The notes beneath the pieces are model-generated. The model saw nothing but the letters and a program-made list of their open reading frames with translations. It did no database searches and was not told the DNA's origin. Positions 12,415-24,702 of a stretch of DNA of 55,541 bases are shown here, in pieces. Source of the DNA: Rhizophlyctis rosea (lineage: Eukaryota; Chytridiomycota; Chytridiomycetes; Rhizophlyctidales; Rhizophlyctidaceae); assembly GCA_027596075.1 (NCBI GenBank), contig JADGJC010000277.1, positions 1 through 55,541 on the forward strand, in the 5' to 3' direction. How positions within the stretch are numbered: the first letter of the stretch is position 1; each line of letters opens with the position of its first letter. The translations under genes were made by a program, and so were the position numbers.

Positions 12415-14137
12415 CTACTTTTTCCCCAGTGCCTCTCCATCTCCGCCTCCGCCCTTCCCATCCTTCCCCTCCCCCCCATCCACCTTCAACACCACACCAT
12501 CCTCCTCGTTTACCAAATTCCCCAACGCCGCCGCATCCTGCAACACCTTCAAACTCACATCCCCAGACCCCCTCTTCGCCGGCTTGGCCTGCGACGGATC
12601 TGGTTTCCATCCGATCATATAAATGATGTTGAATGTGGCAGGTATGGAACCGTCTTCGTCACCGTAGACTTCTTTGTAGATTGCGGATGCTGCGGCGAGT
12701 GTGTCGCGTTTTAGGTAGGGTTTTCTGGTGGGTGCGAGGTTGAGGTTTTTAGCGATTACGGCATTGGCCCCGTAGGAATGGAAGTACAGTTTGTCGTCAT
12801 ACCTAGCAGCGATAGCATTACTCTCCCCCATACTTCTCAAATCAGCCATAAGCTCATAAATCGAAGGGTAGTTAACGACCACTTCATCAACGTCCACTGG
12901 ACGAAATCAGGAAGATTATATCAGTTCATGATTCGAACAATCATCAGTTTGAAAGTCATTCCAGGTACGCACCCGTTGTTAAAGTGAATCCTGCCCGGGA
13001 TAGCAGGTTGCCCACGTCCCGGACGTCCGTCATAGGCGAAATGTGTGGTGCCACGCCTCCTTCGCGTTCAATTTCTGCAAGTTGCAGCGATGTTCTATGG
13101 GTACAGTTTAGGGTGGCATGGCATTGTTAGTAAACAATGACTGTAATCAAACGAAGGCGTGCAAACAAAGATCATTCCACATCGGTTCCACACCATATGC
13201 AAAAGATCCGCAGTATTCGCTATCCGACACCCACCTCAATTCATACAAGGTATCTCCACCAAACATGCCCGCCAAGAACAACCCATCCGGTTTTAGGGCG
13301 CGCCGGGCCTGGATGAGCGTGCCAGGCAGGTCGTTGACCCAATGTAAGGATAGGGAGGACACGATGGCATCGAGGGAGTTTTCGGCGAATGGGAGATGTT
13401 CTTCGTCTCCGTGTATGCGGGTTACAGGTACTGCGTGATGGTATCATAAGCCAAATGACGAAATACCATTCCCCATGGCTCGCATACCTTCATACTGTGT
13501 GGACGCATCACGGTAAAGTAGCTTCTCTTGGTAAATGATGAGTAATGTCAATCAGTAATGAGCAATCATTTACAGTTGTTCTGCAGGCAGAGAACATGAC
13601 GCTTGAGGGTCTCACAGGCAAAACCAGCTTCGCCCACTGCAGACGATAGCTTCGCAGAGGCGGGCTGCTACGGGCACCGATCTTACCCACTCATCCGCCC
13701 ACCGACCCGCTAATCTACTCCGTCATTCACCAACCCATTCACGGACGCATTCACACATGACACCTCGACAAACACGCTCACTCACCAGACATATCATACA
13801 TAATCAACTCATCAATATTCTTGGTGGTTACGAATTTTGCAATATGACCCGCGCCGGAACCCAAATCCACTACTTTTGAAAACCTCCTCTTGATATCCAA
13901 CAAGCGATCAGCTATCCGATCAGCAATTTCATCTTTCAAGTAATCGACCTCTTCAGCTTCTGGTCTAGTTGCGGCCCTATTACGTTGTATGCGCTTTACG
14001 TTTCTGTCGAATATTTGGTGTACAGGGTTTGCGGATGCTGTTGCGTAAGTATGGGACGGGGAGGAGATATGTACGGGCTGTCTGAAACGGTGACGGCGGA
14101 CGAGAGACCGGAGTGGGAAAGATGATGGTTGGAGCAT
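12415..14137 (-). CDS. NDUFAF5: NDUFAF5, complex I assembly factor (SAM-dependent methyltransferase fold)
   Basis: Mitochondrial factor for early assembly of NADH:ubiquinone oxidoreductase; the human protein hydroxylates an arginine of NDUFS7. The start is the ATG at 14137, opening a basic, Ser-rich mitochondrial-type presequence. Next come [20 protein letters not shown] and the SAM-binding motif [15 protein letters not shown] (about 13840). A small exon with [11 protein letters not shown] follows, then [20 protein letters not shown] and [11 protein letters not shown] (about 13390-13235), [12 protein letters not shown] and [13 protein letters not shown] (about 13090-13010), and finally [20 protein letters not shown] and [14 protein letters not shown]. 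This matches the NDUFAF5 family along its whole length. The last 60 or so residues are a Gly/Lys/Asp-rich tail that I do not know from other members. It converges with the lipase gene, with about 200 bases between the stops. Confidence 0.95.
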
Positions 14138-14834
14138 CGTCCGAAGAAGTGTTTTTATGACAATCAAAGTTTGAGTTCAAAACGTCCCGTGACCTAAACG
14201 GATTTGTTGCGGCGGCTTTTGAAAATGTGGCCTTTAAGCGGGAAATGGGTGGTGTGGGTTAATTGAGGCCTATATGGGTTGATGTTCCTGAGTGGAGGTT
14301 AGATTTTGGTTGAAGAAGTGAACAGATGTTGAAGGAAGAGTAGGAAGGATCCGAAGGGAAGGATATTTTTGGCATGAGATCGGAATTGGAAATGGGGGAA
14401 ACGCGTCGGCAAGCCGGATGGAGTGAGCATACGGCATGAAATGGATTTGATTTCGGTTGGAATCGGTGGGTTGACACTCAGGGTCCTCCAAAAGGAATAA
14501 AATGGGCTAGTCACAGTCATCACCATCCCCATACGTTACACGCAATGAAGTCAACAGTAGCAAAAACCTAAATGGTCCGAATAGCATTGTATGCATGCAT
14601 CCTCCTTTTAGGGTGAAGATATATGTAGAGACGACCCGTGCACCTCCCTCAACGGATGCTCGTATTGCCGAAGCGGCGGAGGGGACTGTAGACCCATGGG
14701 CTTCTTGGGCATGTTAGGTACTTTGAAATATGGCACGTTCCAGAGCGCTTTGGACCTGAATATGAGACCGTCTCAGTGACTGGAGCACAAGTGTTCTGCC
14801 TTGATGCCTTACGTACATTATGCTTACCAGTGTG
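14138..14834. other. Intergenic region
   Basis: About 700 bases between the NDUFAF5 start and the GH5 stop, both on the minus strand. It should carry the NDUFAF5 promoter and the GH5 3' flank. The purine-rich plus strand between 14260 and 14500 produces overlapping meaningless open frames. No gene or RNA is seen. Confidence 0.5.
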
Positions 14835-16424
14835 TTAAGCAGCTGTTCCAGTGGTATTCGCCACCAATTTGGTCCAATACTCATGCACAGTAGTTGAGGA
14901 TCTCCACTCACTCCAATCATGACTCAAGAGACCTGTTAATGGATTGCACACAGCATGCATGCTATCAGTTCATTGATATCAACATGTAAAATGGCCAGTC
15001 GCAAATAGAATGATAGGATTCAAGCCAAACACCATACCATAACTTTCGTCATAGTCTTGCTTGCCTTCTCGGATGTAGTAGCTGCCCTGCAGACCCCACA
15101 TGATCCAGCTGATATTCCATTCTCGGATCAGCGTCGCCATACATGATCCGAAGGAAGTTTTCGGAAATTGATCATTCTGTACGGCACCGAACTCCGTCAA
15201 CACCACGGGTATTTTCAGAGCCGCATCTGCCATCATGCCCTCAACGGCCGATTTGAACCCGGCTTGAAGCAGATTGACCCATGCGCCCGGGCAGTTCGTG
15301 GATCCATAGGAGTGGAGCTCCAAAACGGCCTTGGGTCCCCAAGGTCGCTCAGCAGGGTTGAATTTCGTCCCGTTGCCGAGGTCTGCTCGAACAGCGATGG
15401 GTCTGAGAGTGCTGTCAAAATCGATGCCGGAGAAGAAGATTAAAATGTCTTCGTTTGCAGTGTGGACGATGTCGGCGGCCGACGTCATGTTTGAGTACCA
15501 GCTCAGCCTAGTAATGGTAGGTGTTTAAATCGCTTCTGATGGGACGCGCAGAACCGAAATCAATTCACCAGTCTGCGTGCCCACGAGGTTCATTTCTAAG
15601 TGACATGCCCATGACATTCGACCACTGCTTGATCTATAAGCATGACTAAGTACTGGTGCTCTGCTGAATGAAAAACGCTCACGAAGCCTTACATGGGCTG
15701 CCATAAACTCCAATCCTCGCTTCCACTTGCTGATGTCGAAGTACCCTTCCCCAAACCATCCATTGCCGTCTCCAACATTACAGCACCACATAGCCTTCGA
15801 TACATGATTATCAAAGAGGATGAAGATCTCTCGTGCGTCCAGTTTTCCGGCCACAGCATTGAAGACCTGACATTGTTGCTTGATAGGCATGAGAAATACT
15901 AATGACACGATACAACATGAAGTCACCTCCAGTCGTGTCGTATTTGCGTTGAAGTCTGGATTATTGAGCAGTATCGAATCCATTATAGCAGTGCCATTTG
16001 ACGATCCGAGTGCCTTTGCGAGAGACTCTGCCAACGAGATGTCGCCCCCACCATCCAGGATGTCCTGAAAACATCGAGTCAGACCATCTGGACAAGTACG
16101 ACATCTCAGAATACCTACATCAACCATTTCAACTGCCCACGTCAATCTCACCACATTCATTCCCAACTCAGCGATCCTTTCCACTATATTGTCGATTGAT
16201 TGATACTGCAAGCCTTCCGGAATCATGGGCTCCAAGTGGCCGGGCCAGTTTACTCCCGCAAACTTGGTGACGGATCCGGCAGAGTCCACGATTTGCGTGA
16301 CAGAGGTGAAGAATGGATTTTGTAGGGAGCGCTTGGTCAGGCGCTGAGTGGGATGGTGTGCCGTCATGGATACGTGCGATAGAATAGCAATGATAACGCA
16401 GACGGAGAGAAATGACGGAATCAT
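14835..16424 (-). CDS. Secreted glycoside hydrolase family 5 (cellulase-like)
   Basis: Extracellular retaining beta-glycosidase of the GH5 fold, probably acting on plant or other polysaccharide. The ATG at 16424 opens a signal peptide (MIPSFLSVCVIIAILSHVSM, residues 1-20), followed by a short basic propeptide-like stretch. Family landmarks in order are KFAGVNWPGHLEPMIPEGL, AELGMNVVRLTWAVEM, FILFDNHVSKAMWCCN, the acid/base motif LRNEPRGHADW (near 15590, finished by a splice) and the nucleophile motif VVLTEFGAVQND (near 15190). The end is SYYIREGKQDYDESYG, then a last exon 14932-14835 starting GLLSHDWSEWRSS. About seven exons. Both catalytic glutamates are present, so it should be active. The closest known layout is the plant and fungal-type GH5 group with an N-x-E-P loop; substrate is not deducible. 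Confidence 0.9.
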
Positions 16425-16739
16425 GACAGTCAACTTGGATGGCGGAAGTATACTGAGCAAATGTGAGGCAACTATGGAAAGGTTGAGATTCCGCTGTCTT
16501 CAAGACTTTGAGACATATCCGCCCGTGAGACCCAAACCTCAAACCTGTCCAGTTTCAGAATACGCGCAATTGTTTACAGGCATTCGGCACCATTTCCCCA
16601 AAACCGTATCGGTATCACTTCTACGGCAGTCAAAGCACCAAAAAGTTCCATCACCCTATGTAAGCACCATTGCCATTCTACGCCGTCTCTAATACGTACA
16701 GCCAGCTTTTGAACTCCCCCATATATGCAACATCAATCA
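16425..16739. other. Short intergenic region
   Basis: About 315 bases separating the GH5 start from the stop of the upstream TmcB-like gene on the same strand. It should hold the GH5 promoter. No distinct element is seen. Confidence 0.5.
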
Positions 16740-19700
16740 TCACCTCTTCCCAACCTCCCTCGCCGGCACCATCGCCCCACCACTCTCAATGAACCGTTTC
16801 AAGTCTGGTATGCTCTTGATAACATCCGCCGGAATAGTGAAGAAGAAGTTACTTATGCTTCGCGCGTTCCGCTCCAGCCGTTGTGTGATCCATCGGAAAA
16901 GGGTTAAGTAGCTGACAAGAATGGTAAGTGCTGCGAGGGTGAAGAGGATGATGTTTATGGATCGGGCCCTGTTTCAGAAAGAAGATCACATGTGTTGGTA
17001 CGAATCGAACGGGAACCGTATTTACAAACAAATGCCACAAGCCACTCAAGCAGAAGGAACACTCAAACTCACATAGCATTCGAATTCCGAACCTGCTCAA
17101 CAAGAATATCGTTCAATTTGGGGGTAGCCGCCAGCAAGTCCTCCACAACCTCCGTAATGATGGGCAAGTGAATGCTATCGTAGTTTTGCTGTCCCAAAGG
17201 AGCTTCAACAAACTGTGTAACTTCGTCCAACCATCGCGCTAGGAAGCGCATCATGCCCGAAGTTACAAGACTGTATGTCAACCCCGCGGTCTCGTTGTAG
17301 TATCGGTAACCAGGGAGACAGAGCGTTTGGTTGGTGGAGAGACGACATACACCCTCTGTTAACCAAGCGGGTCAGAATGAATGAGAACGATTGATCAACA
17401 AGGGATTCCTGTCACCGCCCTCTTACTTTGCTCAATGTACGCGGCCGCAGCAGGATATTTCAAAATCGACGGCACATCACCGCCATCCGTGATGGCTTCA
17501 TCCGCCACCCGATATTCGTCCACAAAGACATTCAGATTTAGCTGTGCGTCGTTTGGTAGCCAGCAGGATGAGTCATTTGCGGCCACCTCCCAAACGAGGG
17601 AAGTGGTGCCGATTGCTCGGTAGGTCCTGTCGCTTAGCTGTATGGATTGTTGGGGTTACTTTGACATCACATGGGGTGGGGAGCAACAATCGGATGAAAC
17701 CCTTACCTGTTGAATAAGGATGGCGAATTCGGTAGCCTGTTTGCTTTCCACCAGTGCAGGAACGAACATGAGAGCGCCAATCAACCCAAAAACTGCCAGC
17801 GCTATGGAATAAATCTGTGAGTGTGGCATTAGTTCGATATTCGGGGTCTGACGTACAGTAGCGGAGGATACCGTCCGACGCCACCTACCTTCGTCATCCT
17901 CCGTCTTCCGTAATTAGCCATAAATGATGCCGGAGGAATCTCCTTCGCCACTGTCAATTTTGCAGAATCGCCCGGCGCTTCCTGGTCCTCAATCTCCTCC
18001 ATGATGTTCTCAACCTCAATCTCCAGCGACTCGATTCGTTCCGCAATGAACTTCTTTGGTAACATCAAAGCAAGAGATAGCATCTTGACTTCCCGGCTTG
18101 TGGCTTTTCCTATCCGCGGGCGGAAGATCAGCACTGCCATGAGGAATGTAAAAAGTGGGATGGCTACAAGGAGGATTTCTGTGATGTGTTTATGGAATGG
18201 GGAATCAGATCGACGACGGGTTTGACCCGTTGGGATGCCATACTGAAATGGGGCGAAACAAACTCTACATACCCATGATCATCATCTCTGTCTGCATCCA
18301 GGACAAAAATGCATCCAAGCCAACAAACGCTGTTTGTTGGTACGCCCGGTTGATGGTCAGATAGTTTTCCAAGAACATTCGTGGATGTGGGTCATTAGCA
18401 AACTCCGCCTATACATTGAAAAATAGAGGAACACAGCAGGTGCCGTCATGAACTCCACATGTCGTAAACACGCAACTGGAAAGACTTACCCCGTTGGCAA
18501 GAATCCAATCCGTCGTGCGATTCGCAATCCAATCACCGTGATTGTACATTAGTTGCGCCAAGAAATACGGGTTGTTGTTGTCAAAGAAGGCTGTGTCATG
18601 ACGTTGTGAGTGAGCGTTGATTGAAGGGTTGTGCGGTACATGCACTCAACATGGAATCAACTGCTTACCTTTTCCCTCGGCAACTCTTTTGATCTGAATG
18701 TCACTCGGATCATCCAGATGATATTCTTGCAATACTGGTATGATGGTAGTCTGCCAAATGTTGTACAACAAATTGGTGAATCGACCCATGATTGTATCAA
18801 TGAACATGCGTAAATCAACGCTGTGGTAGAGGCCTAAGCCGAAGACTTGAAGCTGGCGGATGTATAGAATCACTAAGAGGTATCATGTTAGCCAGCGTTG
18901 TCAGCACAGGCAAGGAATGCATTTGCTTGAGACTCAACTGCGTAAGGCTTGAAGCCGCGGCCGCATACGGTTGTAGGCGACGCCAAGAGAGGATGTGATA
19001 TTCTCGTATGTGATGAGTGTCAATGCGCATCCGGCTATGAGGAGCGCGAGGAGTAGGACGCAGGAGAATGTTATCTTTGAAGATGGGCGGTCGGTTGTCA
19101 GATTCACGATGTAAGAAGAATTAAAATGAGGCTGATTAAAACGGTAGACATCTTACCCAATGCCGGAACTTGTCAATGGACGTTCTGAAGCGCCCTTCGA
19201 AAATGCTTTTGAGATACCGGGTTTGGCGGTTCTCCCTCTGACTGCTAGTTGCAGAGGGAACAGAGGGAATAGACCCAGGACCAGCCTTCTTAGCCCATGT
19301 CGGTACAGCATCGGGCGTGACATCCATATCAACATCAACATCCCTATCTCTATCTCTATGTTGTTCCACGAACCGTTCCCGCTCGCGCTCATCTTTCCCT
19401 CGAAAACCCACAGCAGACCCCCTTTCCGGCGCCATATCGGAATCGACGGATGAACCGTCATCGCTCTGCGGGCGCCGTCGAGAAACGTCTACTTCTCTCT
19501 TTCCTCTCGATACAGAGATATCAACCTCCCCCATCTCTTCGTCCACCCCGGCACTCGTTACTTCCCCGCTCAAAGGACTTCCAAGGGCCGCTCCCAATGT
19601 GGTTGAAGATGGAGCACCATGACTGGTTCTCCGCCCTTCCAATCTAGCCTTCAACACACTCTTCAGATCTTGTTGATACTCCGCGCCAGAGCCTTTTCTC

Positions 19701-22700
19701 CCCATCAGCATCGGAGGCATCCCATTAGTAGATCCATCCAACTCCCTACTCCACCCACTATCCCCGCTCGCACCACTCGCTGATGCCTCAATAGCGCCGA
19801 ACACAACACTCGGCCTCCGTTCACGTCGTGGCTGAGTCGGACTGGCGCGATCGAAACTCGTAGACTTACTTTCCCGCCTTTTGCCCTTTTCTTCGTCGTC
19901 GGAGGGGTCATGTTTCACGCGCCGCATGTCCGTGCTTTGGAGGTCATCTCCGCTTAGCGTCATGGCCGGGGTCATTCGCTCGTTGTCGCGGTTGCGCGGT
20001 GATTGCATGAAGCCTACGGAGGATCTGTAAGACGGTGCTCTTCGTCCCATTTGAGCAGCACTCCTCAGTGTCTGGTCGCGTGCTTCAGCATTTTCCTAGT
20101 GGAGTTTTTGAAGAATAAGCAGCCTGCTGAAACGGTAGGCGCACCAAGATTTGAATGTTCCCGACATTGATTGACTTACAATGTCTTCGGCACGATCGAG
20201 CAAACGCTGCGCATGTTCGAGATCGTTTACTACCTATTCTTGGCAATGGGTCAAAGCTGCAGCGGTAAAAATTTACCATTTCAGCATGACGTTTGCAAAC
20301 TCACCGTAAGGAGGAAGTTGCCATACCTCCTCAGTACTTGCTTAGAGTTCTATCGAGGAGCAAATTTTGAGAAAACCTGGGTTCGGTACCATACATCAAA
20401 TAATCGGTTGAATCATACCGGGTACTTGGAGAGCATTTGTGAATAGTATCTCTCCGCCATATCCTGATGGGTCGCTATTTATCATGCACATGGTCAGTGA
20501 GTGCCAATGGGTCCCCACGCTTGCCTCATGGCTCCATTATGACTGGTCAAGTTCCGCAAAACTGCAGCCATGCTCAATCTCAAGAGGGCAATCCTCACCT
20601 GCCATCTCAATCAGATACGGCATGCACTCGGCACTAGCACCCTCGCTTTTCAAGTATTCCCAGAAGGATTTGAGCGCAACCAAAGTCGCGAGATGCCATT
20701 TTCTTGCATCTGTATTTAATTTGAATCGGTGTCAATAAAGAGATTCCGACATCACCAAAAGCTAAAGGCCTGAAACTCACTGGTCTCCAGTTGCACGACT
20801 TCCGCATACCCTGTAACATTCAAATGCGAAGCCTGTAGATCTTCTTTGCGGAACTGCTGTTCCAGCGCGCATTCTTCGAAAAAGATGAAGAAGCGGGTGT
20901 CGAAAGGCGGTTTTAGGGACTGCGGGTGGTTGACAAGCGTGAGTTGGGTGCAGGAAGTCAGAGGACTGGAATGGACGCGGAAACGCAGAATGACGGCTTT
21001 ACTTTGATATGCCGCAAATCTTCCTGAGCATTGGTTATCCGTTGGAATCCGAAGGTGCGGATGTAATATGCTGGAACATGTGGCGGACATATGAGGAAGT
21101 TACAAAGATGGTATCCAGATTCCAGTCGAAATGCAAAAAACCACAAACCTTTCATCAACACAAGCTGCGCAGATTTTGGAAACTGCTTCTCGCCTTCCTC
21201 GAACAGCTTGTTGGCGAGCTGAAGTGCTCGGGGCGATGTTGTTTGTTGTAGATAACGGCAGGAAAGTTCCACGTGCTGCAATCCGAGGAGTTTACTGTCA
21301 ATCAAAACAGCCGTTGTCCATTTGCACCAACACGACGATTGGGCCACAATGTTCGTCAACTCACCCACTCATCCCTAAATATCTCCACCCTCCTCGCGGG
21401 ACGTTCATTCACAATATCATCAACATCCGTCAAAATATCCGGATCGAAATCCTTTTCACGACGCTTCCGGCCACGATCAAAGTCTTCAGCAGACGTGTCA
21501 CTGTCCGCATACTCCAAGTCGGAATCCTTTCCTCTTTGCGCAGTCGACCGTCGAGCCTCGCCTTCGGGATAAGGTGCCGATTTCATGAAAGATGCAAACG
21601 AGCGGCTGAACACGTTGCCCTTGGTGGTCTTGGCAGGTCGGTTGTCGGAGAGGAAAGCGTTGGGGTCTGTTTTGCATCGTGAGTAGGTTGTGTATGCATT
21701 TAAGTATCGTTGGAACTTCCGATTTGACACTCTACAAAACGCTTCCACCATCTAGCCCTCACCTTTTAATCTCGCATAAACCCCCTCCATTACAGTCTTC
21801 CGATACCGCCTCGCAATCAAATATCCCGCCAGAAACCCCGGCACCACTAAAGCACATAAAACCACAAATCCCGCAATACCATCCTCATAGCCTCCGACCG
21901 CCAAACAAACGCAACTCTGCACGGCACTCACGAAACTCGCCACAAATATCCCCGCTCGGATATCGTTCATCTGCCCTACGAAGAATGGTTGGTAGCCGAT
22001 GACGAGGTAGGAGAGGATGAGGGAGGAGAGGAGGATGGCGACGGCTTGGGGTGTTGCGGTGTGGGATGCGATTTCGTGAGTGATGGCTAGGACGAAGCGG
22101 AGCAGGGTATATATTGTATCGATTCGGCCAGTGGTTTTGGAATCGGCTTCGTGCCCGGAGGGGTCGATTGTTACGTACACTAGACTGATGAGTGGAGACT
22201 GTATTGAAGGTTAGGCATCGGATCGTCATATCATCAGCAAGGAACAGGGCAAGGTTAAATCGTCCCGGACGGCATGACAACTGCCAGAAGGATGACTGTG
22301 AGACAACACTGGCCCTCACCTGCAAGGCCAAATAAATCAACCCAACAGCAGCCGGAATAACCATATGCAGTTCCTCCTTGCATTGCTCCGGCGCATCCAG
22401 CATGAAGTACATCCCATGGTCATCACCAAAACCTCTGCATAAAAAGGCCGAGACAAACAGCTCAATAAGAGGCATGAAGAGGACTGTGGACATGAGTTTC
22501 GTGACGGTACGGAGCATGCGGAGGGGCCAAAGGGCTACATCGTATTGCGAGAAGTGAATGATCAGCATTGAGGATGAATGAATGGCATTGAAAGTGAAAG
22601 TCATACACACCTCGTGCTTGCCGACCCTGCGATGCAAACACGGACACCAGCAAGGATATTGACAAGACCGCTAGGGCAAATCCGCAGTAGAAGAGAGCCA

Positions 22701-23180
22701 AGAACCCGCCTTGGTTCCGGGGCTTATAAGACAAAGGGTTGAATAAGAGTGCTGAGTGGGAGGGTCGGATGGACATTAGCGGCCCAGGAAGACAAGTATG
22801 AGTGAGTGGCATCGAAAAGAACATACGCATCCAAACAGGCATGCCATGGAAGTTATAGTCATGGTCGAACGCAAAGGAGAGCAATTGTATATCTTCGGTG
22901 ACGAGAATGATAATGGAGATGGTGTTGCTCATGTGGTTGTCTTGCGTCACGGCATACAGAAGGGAGAACTGGAGGGTTCATGTTGTTTCATGTAATTTCA
23001 TGTGATTTCATGTGCCAGGAAATGAAGCATGGATGTGAGTTCAGACATAGTGGCAAAGCGGCAAGAAAGATGGTACTTCCAACACCGCTGATCTTGATAC
23101 AAGGGAAAGCTTACCAGGGCAGTCTCCCATTTCGACCTGCCGGCCCCTTCACGGGCCAGCCGTGCACTGGTCGGACGCAT
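16740..23180 (-). CDS. Tiny macrocysts B-like (TmcB) multi-pass membrane protein
   Basis: Large, many-exon gene of a membrane-protein family widespread in chytrids and amoebae; its biochemical role is unknown. Exon 1 (23180-23115, MRPTSARLAREGAGRSKWET) joins in phase to the exon starting FSLLYAVTQDNHMSNT at 22968. The N-terminal half has repeated hydrophobic segments (GFLALFYCGFALAVLSISLL; ILLSSLILSYLVIGYQPFFV; GFVVLCALVVPGFLAGYLIA). A cytosolic middle follows with HAT/TPR-like helical repeats (LANKLFEEGEKQFPKSAQLV near 21225; ERYYSQMLSKYP near 20445), then a long charged disordered segment (20050-19200). The C-terminal half has further membrane segments and ends RFIESGGAMVPAREVGKR before the TGA at 16740. 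The overall order matches TmcB-like proteins. A regulatory or sensory role is only inferred. Inner exon edges were not all resolved. Confidence 0.75.
22986..23015. repeat. Three tandem copies of a 10-base unit
   Basis: The unit TTTCATGTRA is repeated three times head to tail inside the first intron of the TmcB-like gene. The copies differ at the last bases. No function is evident. Confidence 0.85.
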
Positions 23181-24069
23181 TTTGGAGGAAAGCAAGGATG
23201 CGGTCGTGCTTTTTCAAAGAATAATTTCAGCAACAACCAAATTGAAGTACCAACCAGAATCTCGGCTAGAAATGTGCGAAACCCTCCAGCCAGCAACAAC
23301 CCCATTCGGCTTACCATGTTCTTGATCATACCGCAGTGGCTGCCTGCTTCAATGCGAGGGTCTTGCGGCGTTTTCAGTTTCAATGGAACTGTCGGATTCA
23401 AGATGGTTTCGTTATTACTGATCAATGTGATCGATGATCGGGTGCTGATGTTATCAATTGCAAGTATTCTTCCGTTATTGGATTCAATTGAAGTTCAATG
23501 GGTGAGCCTTCAAAAACATCAATTTGACCTTACGCACATGTATGCACTTTAGTGCATGGACAAGCCCATCTTTCCGGCCACCATTGAAAGACGCGAGTCC
23601 CAACTCGCCCCTACCTGTGGCTTTCATCATGAGCAGACAATGTGGTGATAATTGCCGATGCAATGTCCTTTGCACCTGCTCAGTATTAGGATTGAGATAG
23701 CGTCCAAGATTTATGAAGTCGCAGCCCACACAAAAGGAGTGAGTATTTTCGGATAATACCATTTGATACATTCCGGATAATACCATTTGATACATTCAAA
23801 CACAGCGGGGAAGGCATTCTTGAACCCCCTTCCCGCGAGCCATAACCAAATGCATTAAGATAGCGTCATCAAAATGCCGCATGAAGTACTGTCTCCCTGT
23901 GCGCAACATATCACATTCTGCTCATTCTTAGCAAACACGTCGAGATTGCTGATATTGACAAATCAAGGTTAAAATTATCGCCCCGTCGCGCCACGCACTG
24001 GCATACCGTAACGTGCCATCTCCGGAGTAGCCACAAATGCTCCATTGGTCAAACTAATGCCCATCGCCC
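23181..24069. other. Intergenic region upstream of the TmcB-like gene
   Basis: About 890 bases between the TmcB-like start and the stop of the coiled-coil gene, both on the minus strand. It contains a perfect 2 x 24-base tandem duplication at 23750-23797 (listed separately). No gene is supported. A short frame with a hydrophobic stretch at 23329-23111 overlaps TmcB exon 1 in another frame and is treated as spurious. Confidence 0.5.
23750..23797. repeat. Perfect tandem duplication, 2 x 24 bases
   Basis: Two identical head-to-tail copies (23750-23773 and 23774-23797) of a unit that starts CGGATAATACC and ends GATACATTC. It lies in the gap upstream of the TmcB-like gene. This looks like a recent slippage or duplication event; a protein-binding role is possible but unsupported. 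Confidence 0.95.
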
Positions 24070-24702
24070 TCAAGCCCCACTCGGACCCACCACGCTACTC
24101 CTCCTTCTAACCTCTTCCAATTTACCCAGCTCCTCCCTAACAACTCCCTCATGCCCTCCCCTTTGTGCATACAACTCCGCCTTCAAGGCATCAACCCGTG
24201 TCTCCATTGCAAATATCTGTGCCAAGTACCGCTTTACTACTTCTGCATCCCGGTCTTCATCGGCCTGTGTATGTACTGCACTGCTGTCTGCGGCAAGGAA
24301 GGCTGAAGTATCGCCGTCGACGGTAGAGGTATAGCTCTTTTTGACGAGGTAGGAGTCGGAAGGAGAGATTGGGTATGCAGAGCTGGATGATGTGGTGGCG
24401 TTTGCATCAGGTTGCGACGGGGAGGAAGTTGATGATGACGCGGCGTTGGAGTTGAGGTTATGGCTGGAGGAGGATTTGGAACCTCGGCGGGAACGGACAC
24501 CAATTTTGTCGCGGAGGCCGCTTACGATTTCGGACAGGCTGTTGATTTGCTGGAGCAGCTCTTCCTCTTGGGCGCGCGCCGAAGTCAAGGATTGTGCAGC
24601 CACTTCGAGGCCTTCCAGGGATGTGTGGTGGGAAGGTGAGTATGTGTCGGTGGCAGGTTTATTTGGGTCCGAAAATGAAGTAGTGCCGTTAGGCAACGAC
24701 AT
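24070..24702 (-). CDS. Hypothetical 210-residue coiled-coil protein
   Basis: Single-exon gene with its ATG at 24702 and a normal stop. An N-terminal coiled coil (about residues 30-68, AQEEELLQQINSLSEIVSGL) is followed by a Ser/Thr/Asn-rich disordered middle (70-130). A second coiled coil sits near the C-terminus (about 150-200, VVKRYLAQIFAMETRVDALK). There are no membrane segments or enzymatic motifs. The layout is that of a small scaffold or adaptor; I do not recognise a family. Codon-like composition and the two regularly spaced heptad regions argue that it is real even though it lacks introns. Confidence 0.65.
   Translation of the reverse strand: MSLPNGTTSFSDPNKPATDTYSPSHHTSLEGLEVAAQSLTSARAQEEELLQQINSLSEIVSGLRDKIGVRSRRGSKSSSSHNLNSNAASSSTSSPSQPDANATTSSSSAYPISPSDSYLVKKSYTSTVDGDTSAFLAADSSAVHTQADEDRDAEVVKRYLAQIFAMETRVDALKAELYAQRGGHEGVVREELGKLEEVRRRSSVVGPSGA

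Noticed and set aside
16990..17015. GTTCGATTC (B-box-like) on the minus strand
   Set aside because: It lies in an intron of the TmcB-like gene with no A box upstream.
23111..23329. Frame with a hydrophobic segment as an alternative start of the TmcB-like gene
   Set aside because: The other frame starting at ATG 23180 joins in phase to the conserved FSLLYAVTQ exon, which this one does not.
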